A stretch of 34,370 nucleotides of DNA from Gordonia westfalica (GCF_900105725.1 NZ_FNLM01000033.1:1-34370), one strand, 5' to 3'. Positions 8,171-15,476 are shown, counted from the stretch's first letter. Notes: generated from the letters alone by a model not told the origin. Translations and numbers: made by a program.

Positions 8171-8541
8171 ATGAGTATGAAACCAGCAACCCTTGTGGCT
8201 GAAGCTCTTCCGCATATGCCGCCGATCACGAACCTGTACTCCACGGAGGATGGGTTCCTGTTGGTGTTGGTGGTGGAAGTGCCTGACATGACTTCGATTC
8301 TCACCAGCATGGGAATGCAGGTTCCCGTCTCGCGGTCGCATCTGAAACCGGATGTGTCGGTGTTCCTGTCGGATGAGCGTGGCCAGGTCATCGACTACGA
8401 CGGTGACCCGCCAACGGTTTGACCCCGATCCTGTCGACTGACTCGAAGTCGTTCGCGATGACCATCAACCCCGACCTCGCCACCCACGCTGATGCTTTGG
8501 CGGCACTCGGATATGAACTCACAGAACAGGAGACACCATGA
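8171..8541 (+). CDS. Small tail-region protein, unknown function (copy 1, frameshifted)
   Basis: ATGA overlap with the Gly-rich tail gene. The protein begins MSMKPATLVAEALPHMPPI and should be 123 aa. Here a missing C near 8409 sends the frame to an early TGA at 8422; copy 2 has the base and is intact, ending LAALGYELTEQETP. It contains LVLVVEVPDMTSIL and a DVSVFLSDERGQVIDYDGD strand-turn pattern but no domain I can name. The true stop overlaps the next start. Confidence 0.75.
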
Positions 8542-8896
8542 CCACCGTCACCCTCGGATGGGAGGGAACGAAAGCGGAAATCCCCCTCTACCAGAACAGT
8601 GACCTGGTTTTCTCCCTCGACCCCATCGACGCCACCTCCGGCAACATCACATCGTGGCCGGTCGGTGCAGCATCGACCCTCTACTTTTTCGAAGGCGACC
8701 CCGTCCGGAACGCCACCACCCCCATCATCTCCATCCCCGGCGTGGTGGAACCACCCTCCATCGACTATGTGGTGCAACAGGAAACGCTGGCCCCATCATC
8801 GGGCGGGCCACCCACTTCCTGCTCACGGTGTCGATGCCCGAAACCCCCACCCAGGAATATCCCCTCTACTACGGGAAAGCAGTCCGCCGTGTCTGA
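8538..8896 (+). CDS. LtfC-like beta-sandwich tail protein (copy 1, frameshifted)
   Basis: Strong AGGAGA ribosome site, ATG overlapping the previous stop. The intact form in copies 2 and 3 is 119 aa: VTLGWEGTKAEIPLYQNSDL, FSLDPIDATSG, ASTLYFFEGDP, THFLLTVSMPETP, YYGKAVRRV. The pattern of an early IPLYQNSD followed by alternating strands and a terminal G-K-x-V-R resembles the LtfC/p132/Gp6 beta-sandwich domain that links tail-fibre parts in actinophages; that assignment is from memory. In this copy a C is missing near 8796, giving a false 157-aa frame that runs into the next gene. Confidence 0.65.
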
Positions 8897-9011
8897 GTGG
8901 ACCGACGACAACGGCACCCGACATTGGATCGACGATCACGGGCGGGAACACGTCGACCTCACCGCCGAACAAACCCTCCACCTCGACATCAACTACAACC
9001 TAGGAGAATGA
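8889..9011 (+). CDS. 40-aa phage protein (copy 1)
   Basis: GTG start inside the end of the preceding gene. The peptide reads MSEWTDDNGTRHWIDDHGRE, then HVDLTAEQTLHLDINYNLGE. It is identical in all three copies and keeps its frame. Acidic, His-rich, no known domain. It lies between two tail genes in a continuous operon. Confidence 0.6.
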   Translation: MSEWTDDNGTRHWIDDHGREHVDLTAEQTLHLDINYNLGE

Positions 9012-9012
9012 C

Positions 9013-9357
9013 ATGGCACTCGCCACCAACGCGATGAAAACCGCCCTGCTCAATGCGTATGCAGCGCAGGGAACGTGGATTTCCCTGCACACCGCCGACC
9101 CCGGCAGCACCGGCGCATCCGAGGTGTCGGGCGGTACCCCCGCGTATGCCCGCCAGCAGACGACCTGGGGGACTCCGGCGTCGGGTTCCATGACCGGGTC
9201 GAAGGTGTCGATCAACGTGCCCGCCACCACCGTCGTCGCGGCCGGCGTGTACTCGGCGCAAACCTCCGGCACCTATTTGGACAAACTGTCCATCCCCTCC
9301 ACCACAGTCAGTGCGAACGCCACCATCGACGTCACCCCCACGATCACCATCACGTAG
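9013..9357 (+). CDS. Phage tail protein, 114 aa (copy 1)
   Basis: Preceded by TAGGAGAATGAC, a good ribosome site. The sequence MALATNAMKTALLNAYAAQG, then WISLHTADPGSTGASEVSGG and YARQQTTWG matches a widespread small phage tail protein type in which an N-terminal helix is followed by SLHTADPG and an R-x-x-x-x-W motif; the rest is beta-rich and Ser/Thr-rich. Probably a tail or baseplate component. Intact in all copies. Confidence 0.75.
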   Translation: MALATNAMKTALLNAYAAQGTWISLHTADPGSTGASEVSGGTPAYARQQTTWGTPASGSMTGSKVSINVPATTVVAAGVYSAQTSGTYLDKLSIPSTTVSANATIDVTPTITIT

Positions 9358-10671
9358 ATGATCGTTCTGGCAGGCAGGGTGGTGACGGCAGTCCCCAACC
9401 GTCCCTACCTGTTTACGGCGGTACCGGTTCCGCGGGTGGGTGTGGTGCTACCTGCTGCACCCCACACGCGGGTGGTGGTACCGGAAGCCCGGCACACTGG
9501 GGTGAGGTTGCCGACGGCCCCGCACTATCGGACCCGCCGGCCCCGCACCAAAGAACGGTTGATGTCCGGCAACACCATCACCGTCACCGCTGCGGGTGTG
9601 GTGTACGCCCGACTCTGCGTGGACTATGCGGAGCAATCCGTCCAGGTGGGGCAGTCCGGGAAACTCGGTGTCGGCATAGCCGGTACCGGTTCGGGTGTGG
9701 TGGCTGGTGTGGGTGTGGTGCGTGCCCGTTACACCCTGACCGCAACCAACACCATCACCACCGACACCAGCAGCGATGGCCGCGCCCGCTACACACTCGA
9801 CGCTACACAAGCGACCACTGTCACCCCTGCAGCGTCGACGGCAACTCTCTACACCCTGACCGCCACACAAGACATCACCATCACCCAACCTGTCGTCACC
9901 CGCCCACGCATTGAGCTGGATGCAGCACAAGACATGGTGGTGGCGCCGACAGCATCGTCAGTGCCATCGGTGGGATCGGTGAATGCGGATGCCTCCCAAA
10001 CGTTCGAGGTGACGTCTGTGGCGGTGGTGAGGGTACGACACACCATCTCCGCCACCCAAACCACCACCGTGGGGCAGGCCACCGAACTGGGTGGCCTACG
10101 CGTACCGTTAGCCGCTTCTCAAACGGTGGCTGCCGACCAAACCGGTACGGCGCGGGCACGCTACACGCTGGCGGCACTGCAAACCATTAATGTCGCCGAC
10201 ACCGCAGACCTGCGCCCCCAGCTCGCCGCCGCCAACACTGTGACTGTCACTGGCACAGCCACATCCCGACCCCGCCACACCCTGACCGGCACCAACAGTG
10301 CTGCAACATCGAGTGCCGCGACCGCCACCCTCGTCACGTTCACCCGTCAACGCATGCAGAACGGGTCAGTATCGAACTCGTTCCTCCCGTATGTGCAGGT
10401 GACCGGGTTCACCTCTGACCCCACCTATCCGGCGACGGTCACCAACAATGCGCTCGTCGTGAAGGGCGCCGGGAACGTCACCCTCACCTGGTCGGCGACT
10501 GGTAACGGCAACATCAAAATCCAACGCAACGGTGTCGACGTCGGCAGCGTCGGACTCACCGGCACAGTGTCGTTGACCGTCGCCGCAGGCGACCAACTCA
10601 CCATGTGGCATGCCTCGAATGGCGGACCTCAGTCAGTGTCTGGCTGCTGGATCAACATCACCCCCGCATAA
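9358..10671 (+). CDS. Repeat-rich minor tail protein, 437 aa (copy 1)
   Basis: Begins directly after the stop of the previous gene. Residues about 120-325 are a run of degenerate repeats of roughly 20-24 residues built on RARYTLTATNTITT-like units (RARYTLDATQATTV, ATLYTLTATQDITI, RPRIELDAAQDMVV, VRVRHTISATQTTTV, ARARYTLAALQTINV, SRPRHTLTGTNSAA). They suggest stacked beta-hairpins forming a fibrous shaft. The C-terminal 100 residues form a separate beta-rich domain (SNSFLPYVQVTGFTSDP, NVTLTWSATGNGNI, CWINITPA). Likely a tail fibre or decoration protein. The first 70 residues are Arg/Pro-rich and atypical; an internal ATG at 9562 (MSGNTITVTAAG) is a possible true start. Confidence 0.7.
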   Translation: MIVLAGRVVTAVPNRPYLFTAVPVPRVGVVLPAAPHTRVVVPEARHTGVRLPTAPHYRTRRPRTKERLMSGNTITVTAAGVVYARLCVDYAEQSVQVGQSGKLGVGIAGTGSGVVAGVGVVRARYTLTATNTITTDTSSDGRARYTLDATQATTVTPAASTATLYTLTATQDITITQPVVTRPRIELDAAQDMVVAPTASSVPSVGSVNADASQTFEVTSVAVVRVRHTISATQTTTVGQATELGGLRVPLAASQTVAADQTGTARARYTLAALQTINVADTADLRPQLAAANTVTVTGTATSRPRHTLTGTNSAATSSAATATLVTFTRQRMQNGSVSNSFLPYVQVTGFTSDPTYPATVTNNALVVKGAGNVTLTWSATGNGNIKIQRNGVDVGSVGLTGTVSLTVAAGDQLTMWHASNGGPQSVSGCWINITPA

Positions 10672-10714
10672 GGCGCCCGTCTGCGGTACCCCCCTCCTGT
10701 TCGAAAGGAAGTTC

Positions 10715-13266
10715 ATGTCCGGACGTTTGACTGGTGTGTATCAGCTCCCCGATGGGGGTTCCCGCCGCGGGATTCGAAACTGTGGATTCGGGTGCCGGTG
10801 GACCGCAACAACGCTGGGGTGACCGTGTACTCGGCGCCCACCGTCATCCCCATCAACCCGCCCACGCACCCGTCCGCCCTGGTTTCTACGACTCGGGGTT
10901 GCTCCCTGAGGGTCCGTACCAGGTGCAGAAGGCGATCTTCGGGGCGAAGGATTACCGGTCGAAGTGGTATTCGGTTGTCCTGACAGAAGGTTCGCACACG
11001 CTGCAGGAGTTGATCGAGGACTACGACCCCGACGCCTACACCCCAGCCGTGGTGAACGCTGTCGCCACCCTGCGGGACGAGACCCGCACGGCCCGTGATG
11101 AGGCAGCCCAAATCCTGGAGGACGTGACGGCAGGTGCGGTACCGGATTCGGCGGTGGCATCGAAGATCACCGCCGAGGGGTCTGCCTCCCGTGCCGCGGT
11201 CGATGCCCGTGTCGCAGCAGGCACCACAGGCTTCCTCACACAAGAGGTAGCTGAGGAAACTTATGCTCCGCGCGTGGGGGCGTGTTCTTCGTCGGCGAGC
11301 ACGGTCTCGTGGGTGACTGGGCCGGGGGTGATGCCAACTCGGGGAGTGGCACTAATGACACCGCCGCGTTGACTGATCTCATCGCTGCCGTGCCTGACGG
11401 TTCGACGATCGTCTTCGATGCCACCAAGACCTACCGCCTCGACCCCTTGTCGATCACCGGTAAGTCACTCACGCTCGACTTCAATGGCGCACGGGTTGTG
11501 ACGAAAACGATGGACTCCGGCGACCTGTCGGTGGCCAGCCCCTTTATCTCGTGGTCGTCCACCGTCGGCCCTGAGGTTGATCTCAGCAGCTCGGGGTTCG
11601 CCCGTGGAGCTACCGAGGTAATCACGAACCCTTTCTCAGGATCGAACGGGTTCTCAACCGACGACCTGGTCATCGTCCGTGACCGATACCCCGTCGCCCG
11701 GTGGGACACTGGCGCGAACGCCTCGTGGGTCGGACGCGGCGAGGTCAACATCGTGCAGTCGATCACGCCGTCCACAGGAACCGTGCGCCTCCGCATCCCC
11801 TCAGCCACCAGTACCAGGCCAACTTCTCCGTGGTCCCCACGCTGCAACGCATCTCGACCCCGGTCCGTCCGGTCGTCAAGAACATCGGACTCATCATCGA
11901 CACCAACCCCGACGGCATGTACACCGGGGACATCGAGACCTCAGGCGGTCACCTGTTCTACTTCTACGCCTGCGTGGACCCCCGAGTGGAGAACGTGCGC
12001 GCCGAGGGGTGGGAGAACCACATCGTCAACTTCAACAAGTGCCTGCGCCCGCGAACCATCGACATCGAGGGGCGAAACCCATTCCAGACAGGATCAGGGC
12101 ACGGGTACATCGGGCGCATGACTCACTGCGTCGATGGCGAGTTCACCCGTAGCGTCGCCTACGGGACACGACACGTCGCCAACTACGTGGCGTCGGCGCG
12201 GTGTGGGTCGCGGTCGTGCCGGTCGTACCGCCCCGCTGGGGTGTCCTACCAGACCCACGGACTGCGGTCACGCGACATCTACTCGGTCGATGACACCGTG
12301 GTCGGCGGCGACTCGTCGGGCTGGTCACACGGCAACACCACCTACGCGGGCGACTACGGGTATCGCATTCTACGACCGCGCTACTACGGCACCAACAACG
12401 GTGTTCTCGCGCGCTGCGGCAGCACTGGTACACGCATCATCGACCCCGAGATTCACACCACAGCCAAGGGCGTGGAGGTGTCGAGCCTCGCGTCAGACGT
12501 GATCGTGGACCTCACCCAGGGGACCATCGAGATATTCGGAGAAGCGGGGACGTCCTACGCGGTACACGCCGCCGATGTCAACGGCAGCGGCGAGTACAAG
12601 CCGGGCTCGGTCACCGTCCACGGCCCCGGCGATCTCGTTGGAACTCGCGCCCTGGTGTCCCTCGACGTGACTGGTGCGGCCCGCATAGGTGGCGTCGAGT
12701 ACGACCAGGGCGACGACCAGTTGCAGCGATGGGACGGCACCGACTGGGCCGAAGTCGAATCCGGTGGCGCAGCAGGCGTCACGCTCGATACCGACCAGAC
12801 GATCACCGGGGCGAAGTCGATGGCCGAGGTGGGATTCTTCGGCACGTCCGCGCTCGGCACGAAGCCGTCCGCAACAGACGACCTCGGCACCGTCCTGTCC
12901 AGCCTTGGACTTCGCACTGCTGGTGGTGCGTATCCGATCACGACCTCGGGGGCGGTCGCTCTCACAGGCGGATTCCGTACCGGGCTCGGCAATCGATCCG
13001 GTACCTACAACATCACCACCAACACCGCGCCGTTCAACATGTGCGATGCCAGTGGTGGAGCGTTCACGATCTCACTGCCGAACACCGGATCGGCTGGGTA
13101 TCGCTTCACTATCAAGAAGATCGACGCCTCAGCCAACGCGGTCACCGTGTCCGCGCCGATCGGCATCGACGGTGTGCCGACCCTCGTGCTCACCGATCAG
13201 TGGGAGTGGGTGGAGGTCGTCAGCACTTTCACCACAGGCCAGTACATGATCGTCGGTCGGGGCTGA
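10715..13266 (+). CDS. Tail spike/fibre with right-handed beta-helix (copy 1, several frameshifts)
   Basis: Good AAAGGAAG ribosome site before the ATG. About 849 aa once the frames are joined. An N-terminal adaptor (MSGRLTGVYQLPDGG, FGAKDYRSKWYSVVLTEGSH) leads to a helical stretch (ATLRDETRTARDEAAQIL). Then comes a pectate-lyase-3-type beta-helix beginning NDTAALTDLIAAVPDGSTIV and continuing through NIGLIIDTNPDGMYTG and NVRAEGWENHIVNF. The C-terminal domain has GAFTISLPNTGSAGYRFTIK and WEWVEVVSTF. Such proteins bind or cleave host surface polysaccharide. In this copy bases are missing or added in G or C runs near 10,756, 11,275 and 11,800; each problem is absent in another copy, so the gene is probably intact in the organism. 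Conserved Cys in the helix (CLRP, RCGSRSCRSY) are notable. Confidence 0.82.
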
Positions 13267-13299
13267 CCCCCGCCCATAACCGGAATCGGGACACCGCTG

Positions 13300-13527
13300 T
13301 CACGGCTCCCAGGCGTCGCCGAGTACCGCGGCGAGCCGGTCGGTGAGGTCCGGGGCCTCGGCGCGCTGGGAGTAGACCACGTCGTCGCATTCGACGGCGA
13401 GTGCGAGTAGGTCGGGGTCGGGTGGTGTCCATCCGCCGTCGGTGGCTTGTGTCATTTCGGCTTGCTGGCGGCGCATCTGTGCGCGTATGGCTTCGGCTGC
13501 GGCGCGTAGTACGTCCCGATCGGTCAC
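13300..13527 (-). CDS. 75-aa phage protein, probably leaderless (copy 1)
   Basis: Reads against the tail operon. The product MTDRDVLRAAAEAIRAQMRR, with QQAEMTQATDGGW, DLLALAVECDDVVYSQRAEA and DLTDRLAAVLGDAWEP, is mostly helical and acidic with no recognised domain. A TATGAT hexamer ends six bases before the GTG start and no ribosome site is visible, which fits a leaderless transcript as is common in actinobacteria. It shares a control region with the candidate RNA to its right. It is conserved without error in all three copies. Confidence 0.65.
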   Translation of the reverse strand: MTDRDVLRAAAEAIRAQMRRQQAEMTQATDGGWTPPDPDLLALAVECDDVVYSQRAEAPDLTDRLAAVLGDAWEP

Positions 13528-13533
13528 CAGGTG

Positions 13534-13587
13534 ATCATACGGGTTTCGTGAAATGTGTTGCGCTGCAACAGAAGTCGATGCTACTGT
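13534..13587. promoter_or_regulatory. Divergent promoters around a palindromic operator-like site (copy 1)
   Basis: Rightward: -35 TTGCGC (13558-13563), 18-bp spacer, -10 TACTGT (13582-13587). Leftward: -10 TATGAT (complement of 13534-13539), whose -35 position falls on the same site. The palindrome TGTTGC-GCT-GCAACA (13556-13570) covers the rightward -35 and the leftward -35 zone, so one bound protein could control both. Same layout at 18,979-19,032 (copy 2) and 30,245-30,298 (copy 3). Confidence 0.5.
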
Positions 13588-13593
13588 TATCTC

Positions 13594-13769
13594 ACAAGTT
13601 CAGAGCGGGTGAGGTTCAGGAACACACACTGATCGTCGGAGCGCGATGCGCCGGCCACTGATAGGAAACACTGGGAACCCGATCGCAGAGCGTCATGATG
13701 CGACACCCGCTCTGAACTTGGACAACCTTGAACGCCCCATCCTCTTCGTGAGGGTGGGGCGTTTTCTTT
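13594..13769 (+). ncRNA. Candidate structured small RNA closed by a 17-bp helix (copy 1)
   Basis: Seven bases after the predicted -10, bases 13595-13611 (CAAGTTCAGAGCGGGTG) pair perfectly with 13704-13720. The 92-base interior has further short pairings (GATCG with CGATC; GCGC-GAT-GCGC). A strong intrinsic terminator follows directly. No convincing open frame fills the element. A transcript that begins at the foot of a long helix and ends in a terminator is the classic outline of a small regulatory RNA. No known RNA family is recognised, and expression is inferred. Confidence 0.5.
13731..13769 (+). terminator. Rho-independent terminator (copy 1)
   Basis: A 14-bp stem (AACGCCCCATCCTC with GAGGGTGGGGCGTT, one G-T pair) around a TTCGT loop, followed by TTTTCTTT. 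Repeated at about 18,797-18,835 on the minus strand and 30,442-30,480 on the plus strand. Confidence 0.85.
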
Positions 13770-13813
13770 GCGTTGAGGGGAACCCCGCCACCCCGCGGCT
13801 GCGTCCAAGGCTC

Positions 13814-14035
13814 ATGACTCCACGCATCCGCATCTACCGACCACCCTACGATCCGGACTGCCCCGAATGCCGGCGACTGGTGGAGGACTTTGGGGGAGAC
13901 GCCAGTCTGTTGGTGTCCCCAAAGTCGGATCAAAGTGCGGACTGGACGGACTGGTTCAGGACGGACGCAGAATCTCCCGCTCCGCATTCACGTCCACCAA
14001 CTCACTCAGTGATACCTGATCGAGGCCAAGGGTGA
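13814..14035 (+). CDS. Possible 73-aa phage protein with CPEC motif (copy 1)
   Basis: ATG at 13814 gives MTPRIRIYRPPYDPDCPECR, then RLVEDFGGDASLLVSPKSD and ADWTDWFR. The PxxDCPECRRL part looks like a real small metal-binding or thioredoxin-like fragment, but the last 80 bases overlap the oppositely oriented gene and encode a Ser/Pro/His-rich tail that is probably not selected. A strong hairpin (13887-13925) lies inside. In copy 2 two single-base losses break the frame. Real gene or chance frame is not settled. Confidence 0.4.
   Translation: MTPRIRIYRPPYDPDCPECRRLVEDFGGDASLLVSPKSDQSADWTDWFRTDAESPAPHSRPPTHSVIPDRGQG
13887..13925. terminator. Strong hairpin between convergent genes (copy 1)
   Basis: ACTTTGGGG pairs with CCCCAAAGT, and inside it ACGCCA pairs with TGGTGT around GTCTGT. 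It lies just past the stop of the minus-strand gene ending at 13956, where a bidirectional terminator would be expected. There is no T-tract, so termination is uncertain. Confidence 0.4.
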
Positions 14036-14327
14036 GCTCTGTGACAGTACGTGATGTGACCTGCCGCCAGCGGCCCTTGGCAAACACAAAGTCACCCTCC
14101 TGGATGTCCTTGAATAGCGTGGGCACCGGACCATTCGCGAGTGCGCTCAGCCATTGACTTTCCCTGCCACCGTTGCGCACTCCGCAGGTCAGCGGAGGTG
14201 ACTGACACTCTGCGCGGCCCCAGACTGTGGGCCGAGCGCGTACCTGAGTTCGCTCCTCGCGGCTGATGATCTGCGATCCACACGCGCACGTTCCGAATTG
14301 CCGGGTGTTGCCTGTGAGTTGACCCAT
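13956..14327 (-). CDS. 123-aa phage protein with N-terminal Cys motif (copy 1)
   Basis: The N-terminus MGQLTGNTRQFGTCACGSQI, with CQSPPLTCG further on, supplies four Cys in a plausible zinc-binding set; the C-terminal half (PTLFKDIQEGDFVFAKGRWR, VTELTLGLDQVSLSELVDV) is beta-rich, with a EGDxVxxKGRWRxV pattern like a small SH3-type barrel. The frame is unbroken in all three copies, which supports it over the antisense frame. Upstream TAAGAT eight bases before the ATG may be the -10 of a leaderless transcript. Function unknown. Confidence 0.65.
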   Translation of the reverse strand: MGQLTGNTRQFGTCACGSQIISREERTQVRARPTVWGRAECQSPPLTCGVRNGGRESQWLSALANGPVPTLFKDIQEGDFVFAKGRWRQVTSRTVTELTLGLDQVSLSELVDVNAEREILRPS

Positions 14328-14405
14328 GTGGGGATCTTAATGGCTTGCCCGGCAAGGGTGGGTGTGTCACCGGAGAAATAGGCCACAACCTGGGACAATA
14401 GGAGA
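14328..14405. promoter_or_regulatory. Divergent intergenic region with CTTGCC-palindrome (copy 1)
   Basis: The short space between two diverging genes contains CTTGCC-C-GGCAAG, a perfect 6-bp-arm inverted repeat, close to a minus-strand TAAGAT -10. It may be an operator. A plus-strand AGGAG precedes the ATG at 14406. Same sequence in copies 2 (18,163-18,240) and 3 (31,039-31,116). Confidence 0.4.
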
Positions 14406-14588
14406 ATGACCGTAGCCGAACTGATCGCCAAGCTGCAGCAGATGCCCCAGGATGCCACCGCCTGTATCGACTGGGCGCAGATGGGCGTGTGGTCTGAACC
14501 TACGGGCGGCTACTACTACGGCGAAGCCGAGAGTGTCGTCCTCCATGACGGAGACGTGTACATCACCTCTGGTGAGGTCGAGCCGTGA
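14406..14588 (+). CDS. 60-aa phage protein (copy 1)
   Basis: AGGAG two bases before the ATG. The product (MTVAELIAKLQQMPQDATAC, EPTGGYYYGEAESVVLHDGD, VYITSGEVEP) matches a very common small phage pattern: an N-terminal helix TVxELIxxLQxMPQDA followed by two or three strands. Function of such proteins is unknown. It starts a four-gene overlapping cluster leading to attP. Intact in all copies. Confidence 0.75.
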   Translation: MTVAELIAKLQQMPQDATACIDWAQMGVWSEPTGGYYYGEAESVVLHDGDVYITSGEVEP

Positions 14589-14917
14589 GCGCGCCTGAGC
14601 TCAAGGACGAGTGTCTCGTGGTTCCCGGGCAGGGATGCCGCAACTTCCGCCCGGCACACCGGCGTGAAGCCCACCCCGCCGACACCTTCTCAGAGGTTCG
14701 TGTCGCCGACCACGGCGATCGGACCTGGGAGGCTCGCGAGTTCTCCGTCAACGTCCTGTCTGGCCGCGACTGCCCGTTGAATGCGGAGCTGTTCCCTGCC
14801 CAAGCTGAGGCGCAGGTGTACGCCGACGCCCGCAACACGGGCTATCTCCACACCGGCGCAATGATCTGCGTACACGAATGGCGGTTGGAACAGGCGAGGG
14901 CGGGGAACGATGCTTGA
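14585..14917 (+). CDS. 110-aa phage protein (copy 1)
   Basis: GTGA overlap with the preceding gene. The product (MSAPELKDECLVVPGQGCRN, TFSEVRVADHGDRTWEAREF, CPLNAELFPAQAEAQVYADA, MICVHEWRLEQARAGNDA) has four Cys but no clear spacing for a metal site. No family recognised. The stop lies inside the start region of the next gene. Confidence 0.65.
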   Translation: MSAPELKDECLVVPGQGCRNFRPAHRREAHPADTFSEVRVADHGDRTWEAREFSVNVLSGRDCPLNAELFPAQAEAQVYADARNTGYLHTGAMICVHEWRLEQARAGNDA

Positions 14918-15104
14918 GTTCAAGGTAGGGGATCGTGTGCGGACTGTTGTCGGTGACCACACTGGGCGAATCGTGGACTTCGTACCTGGAACCGACTGGC
15001 CCATCCTCTACGTCACCAACTCCACCAGCCATCCCGAAACGGTTGGCGAGTATGTACCCAACGATCCCAGCAAGCTCGTACGACAGGACTGGACCGATGC
15101 CTGA
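14910..15104 (+). CDS. KOW/SH3-like small protein A (copy 1)
   Basis: 64 aa starting MLEFKVGDRVRTVVGDHTGR and continuing IVDFVPGTDWPILYVT. The KVGDRVR-x-GxxGxI pattern is that of small SH3-like barrels with a KOW motif. It overlaps both neighbours. The next gene is a paralogue with the same first eleven residues, so the pair arose by tandem duplication. Confidence 0.7.
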   Translation: MLEFKVGDRVRTVVGDHTGRIVDFVPGTDWPILYVTNSTSHPETVGEYVPNDPSKLVRQDWTDA

Positions 15105-15294
15105 GTTCAAGGTAGGGGACCGCGTGCGGGTGACCTCACTAGGGAACGCCGAGGCGGCTGGGAAGATCATCGCCCAGGAACGCGTGCCCGACCTACTGCA
15201 CCGGGTGGAGTTCACTCACGCCACGGCATGGGCGCGGGAGTTGTTCGGCGACGGGTGGTGGTTCGCCGACACCGCGCTGGAGCACATCGACTGA
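15097..15294 (+). CDS. KOW/SH3-like small protein B, paralogue of A (copy 1)
   Basis: 65 aa starting MPEFKVGDRVRVTSLGNAEA, then GKIIAQERVP and WARELFGDGWWFADTALEHI. Start chosen at the ATG overlapping the previous stop because it aligns with the start of protein A; a longer upstream frame has no conserved sequence. Last gene before the attachment region. Confidence 0.7.
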   Translation: MPEFKVGDRVRVTSLGNAEAAGKIIAQERVPDLLHRVEFTHATAWARELFGDGWWFADTALEHID

Positions 15295-15333
15295 TTACGA
15301 AGGCTCATGCCGCTCTCCATCGACGTGTATGTA

Positions 15334-15374
15334 CAAGTACAGCCACCCAGCGTGGTGCTGGATGGCTGTACTTG
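15334..15374. repeat. Long hairpin and TGGCTGTA repeats (copy 1)
   Basis: CAAGTACAGCCA pairs with TGGCTGTACTTG, and within it CCAGC with GCTGG around a five-base loop. The octamer TGGCTGTA recurs as direct copies at 15363, 15382 and 15394 and inverted at 15338. It could be a bidirectional terminator closing the right arm, or a cluster of binding sites for a recombination accessory protein. No T-tract. Confidence 0.6.
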
Positions 15375-15427
15375 AATGCCTTGGCTGTAACCGTGGCTGT
15401 AGTCGAGAGCCTGTGTGGTCTCTGACC

Positions 15428-15476
15428 TGGAGCGGGTGACGGGAATCGAACCCGCGTAGCTAGTTTGGAAGACTCG
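15428..15476 (-). tRNA. tRNA-Gly(UCC)-like 3' half, no 5' half (copy 1)
   Basis: Read on the minus strand it has a CTTCCAA anticodon loop (UCC), a full T-arm (GCGGGTTCGATTCCCGT), CACCCGC acceptor strand, discriminator T and encoded CCA. The matching GCGGGTG 5' acceptor strand and a D-arm are missing upstream, and the anticodon stem has a mismatch, so it is a remnant and not a working tRNA. It sits 128 bp from the att core and shares TGACGGGAATCGAACCCGCG with it. Confidence 0.7.

Larger units (their letters stand above)
6042..8174 (+). pseudogene. Glycine-rich minor tail protein split by IS630
   Basis: The 5' part reads to 6707 (KYFLPANRPNGATSGLSQF, DVIRLLAHAATANIASIING, WTKPENITELIVGLIGCG, GGLGGGYIFQQLDP) and then enters the insertion sequence, where a TGA in the left terminal repeat stops it. 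The 3' part resumes at 7842 (ADSGTNGLAGGSTPLGAGGT, long Gly runs, FLNYSGGAGGPGGYPGG, ending GVIWIFWR). Joining 6707 to 7842, with one TA kept, restores a single frame of about 332 residues. Glycine-rich proteins of this kind are minor tail proteins in actinophages. The start is unclear: ATT at 6042 follows a GGGGTGAG ribosome-like site, and no ATG, GTG or TTG suits the conserved N-terminus. The uninserted gene would be expected to contribute to the tail tip, so this prophage is probably impaired. Confidence 0.8.

Noticed and set aside
8171..8541. Programmed ribosomal frameshift in the 123-aa gene
   Set aside because: Copy 2 has one more C and reads straight through; the difference is a homopolymer indel, not a slippery-site arrangement.
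8538..9011. A 157-aa fusion of the LtfC-like gene with the 40-aa gene in copy 1
   Set aside because: It exists only because copy 1 lacks a C near 8796; copies 2 and 3 give two separate overlapping genes.
9075..9914. 279-aa His-rich frame and 160-aa minus-strand frame across the tail genes
   Set aside because: High-GC shadow frames over two well-supported tail genes, with no ribosome site and biased composition.
13646..13813. N-terminal extension of the CPEC frame upstream to 13646
   Set aside because: It would translate the candidate RNA helix and terminator; these are better explained as non-coding.
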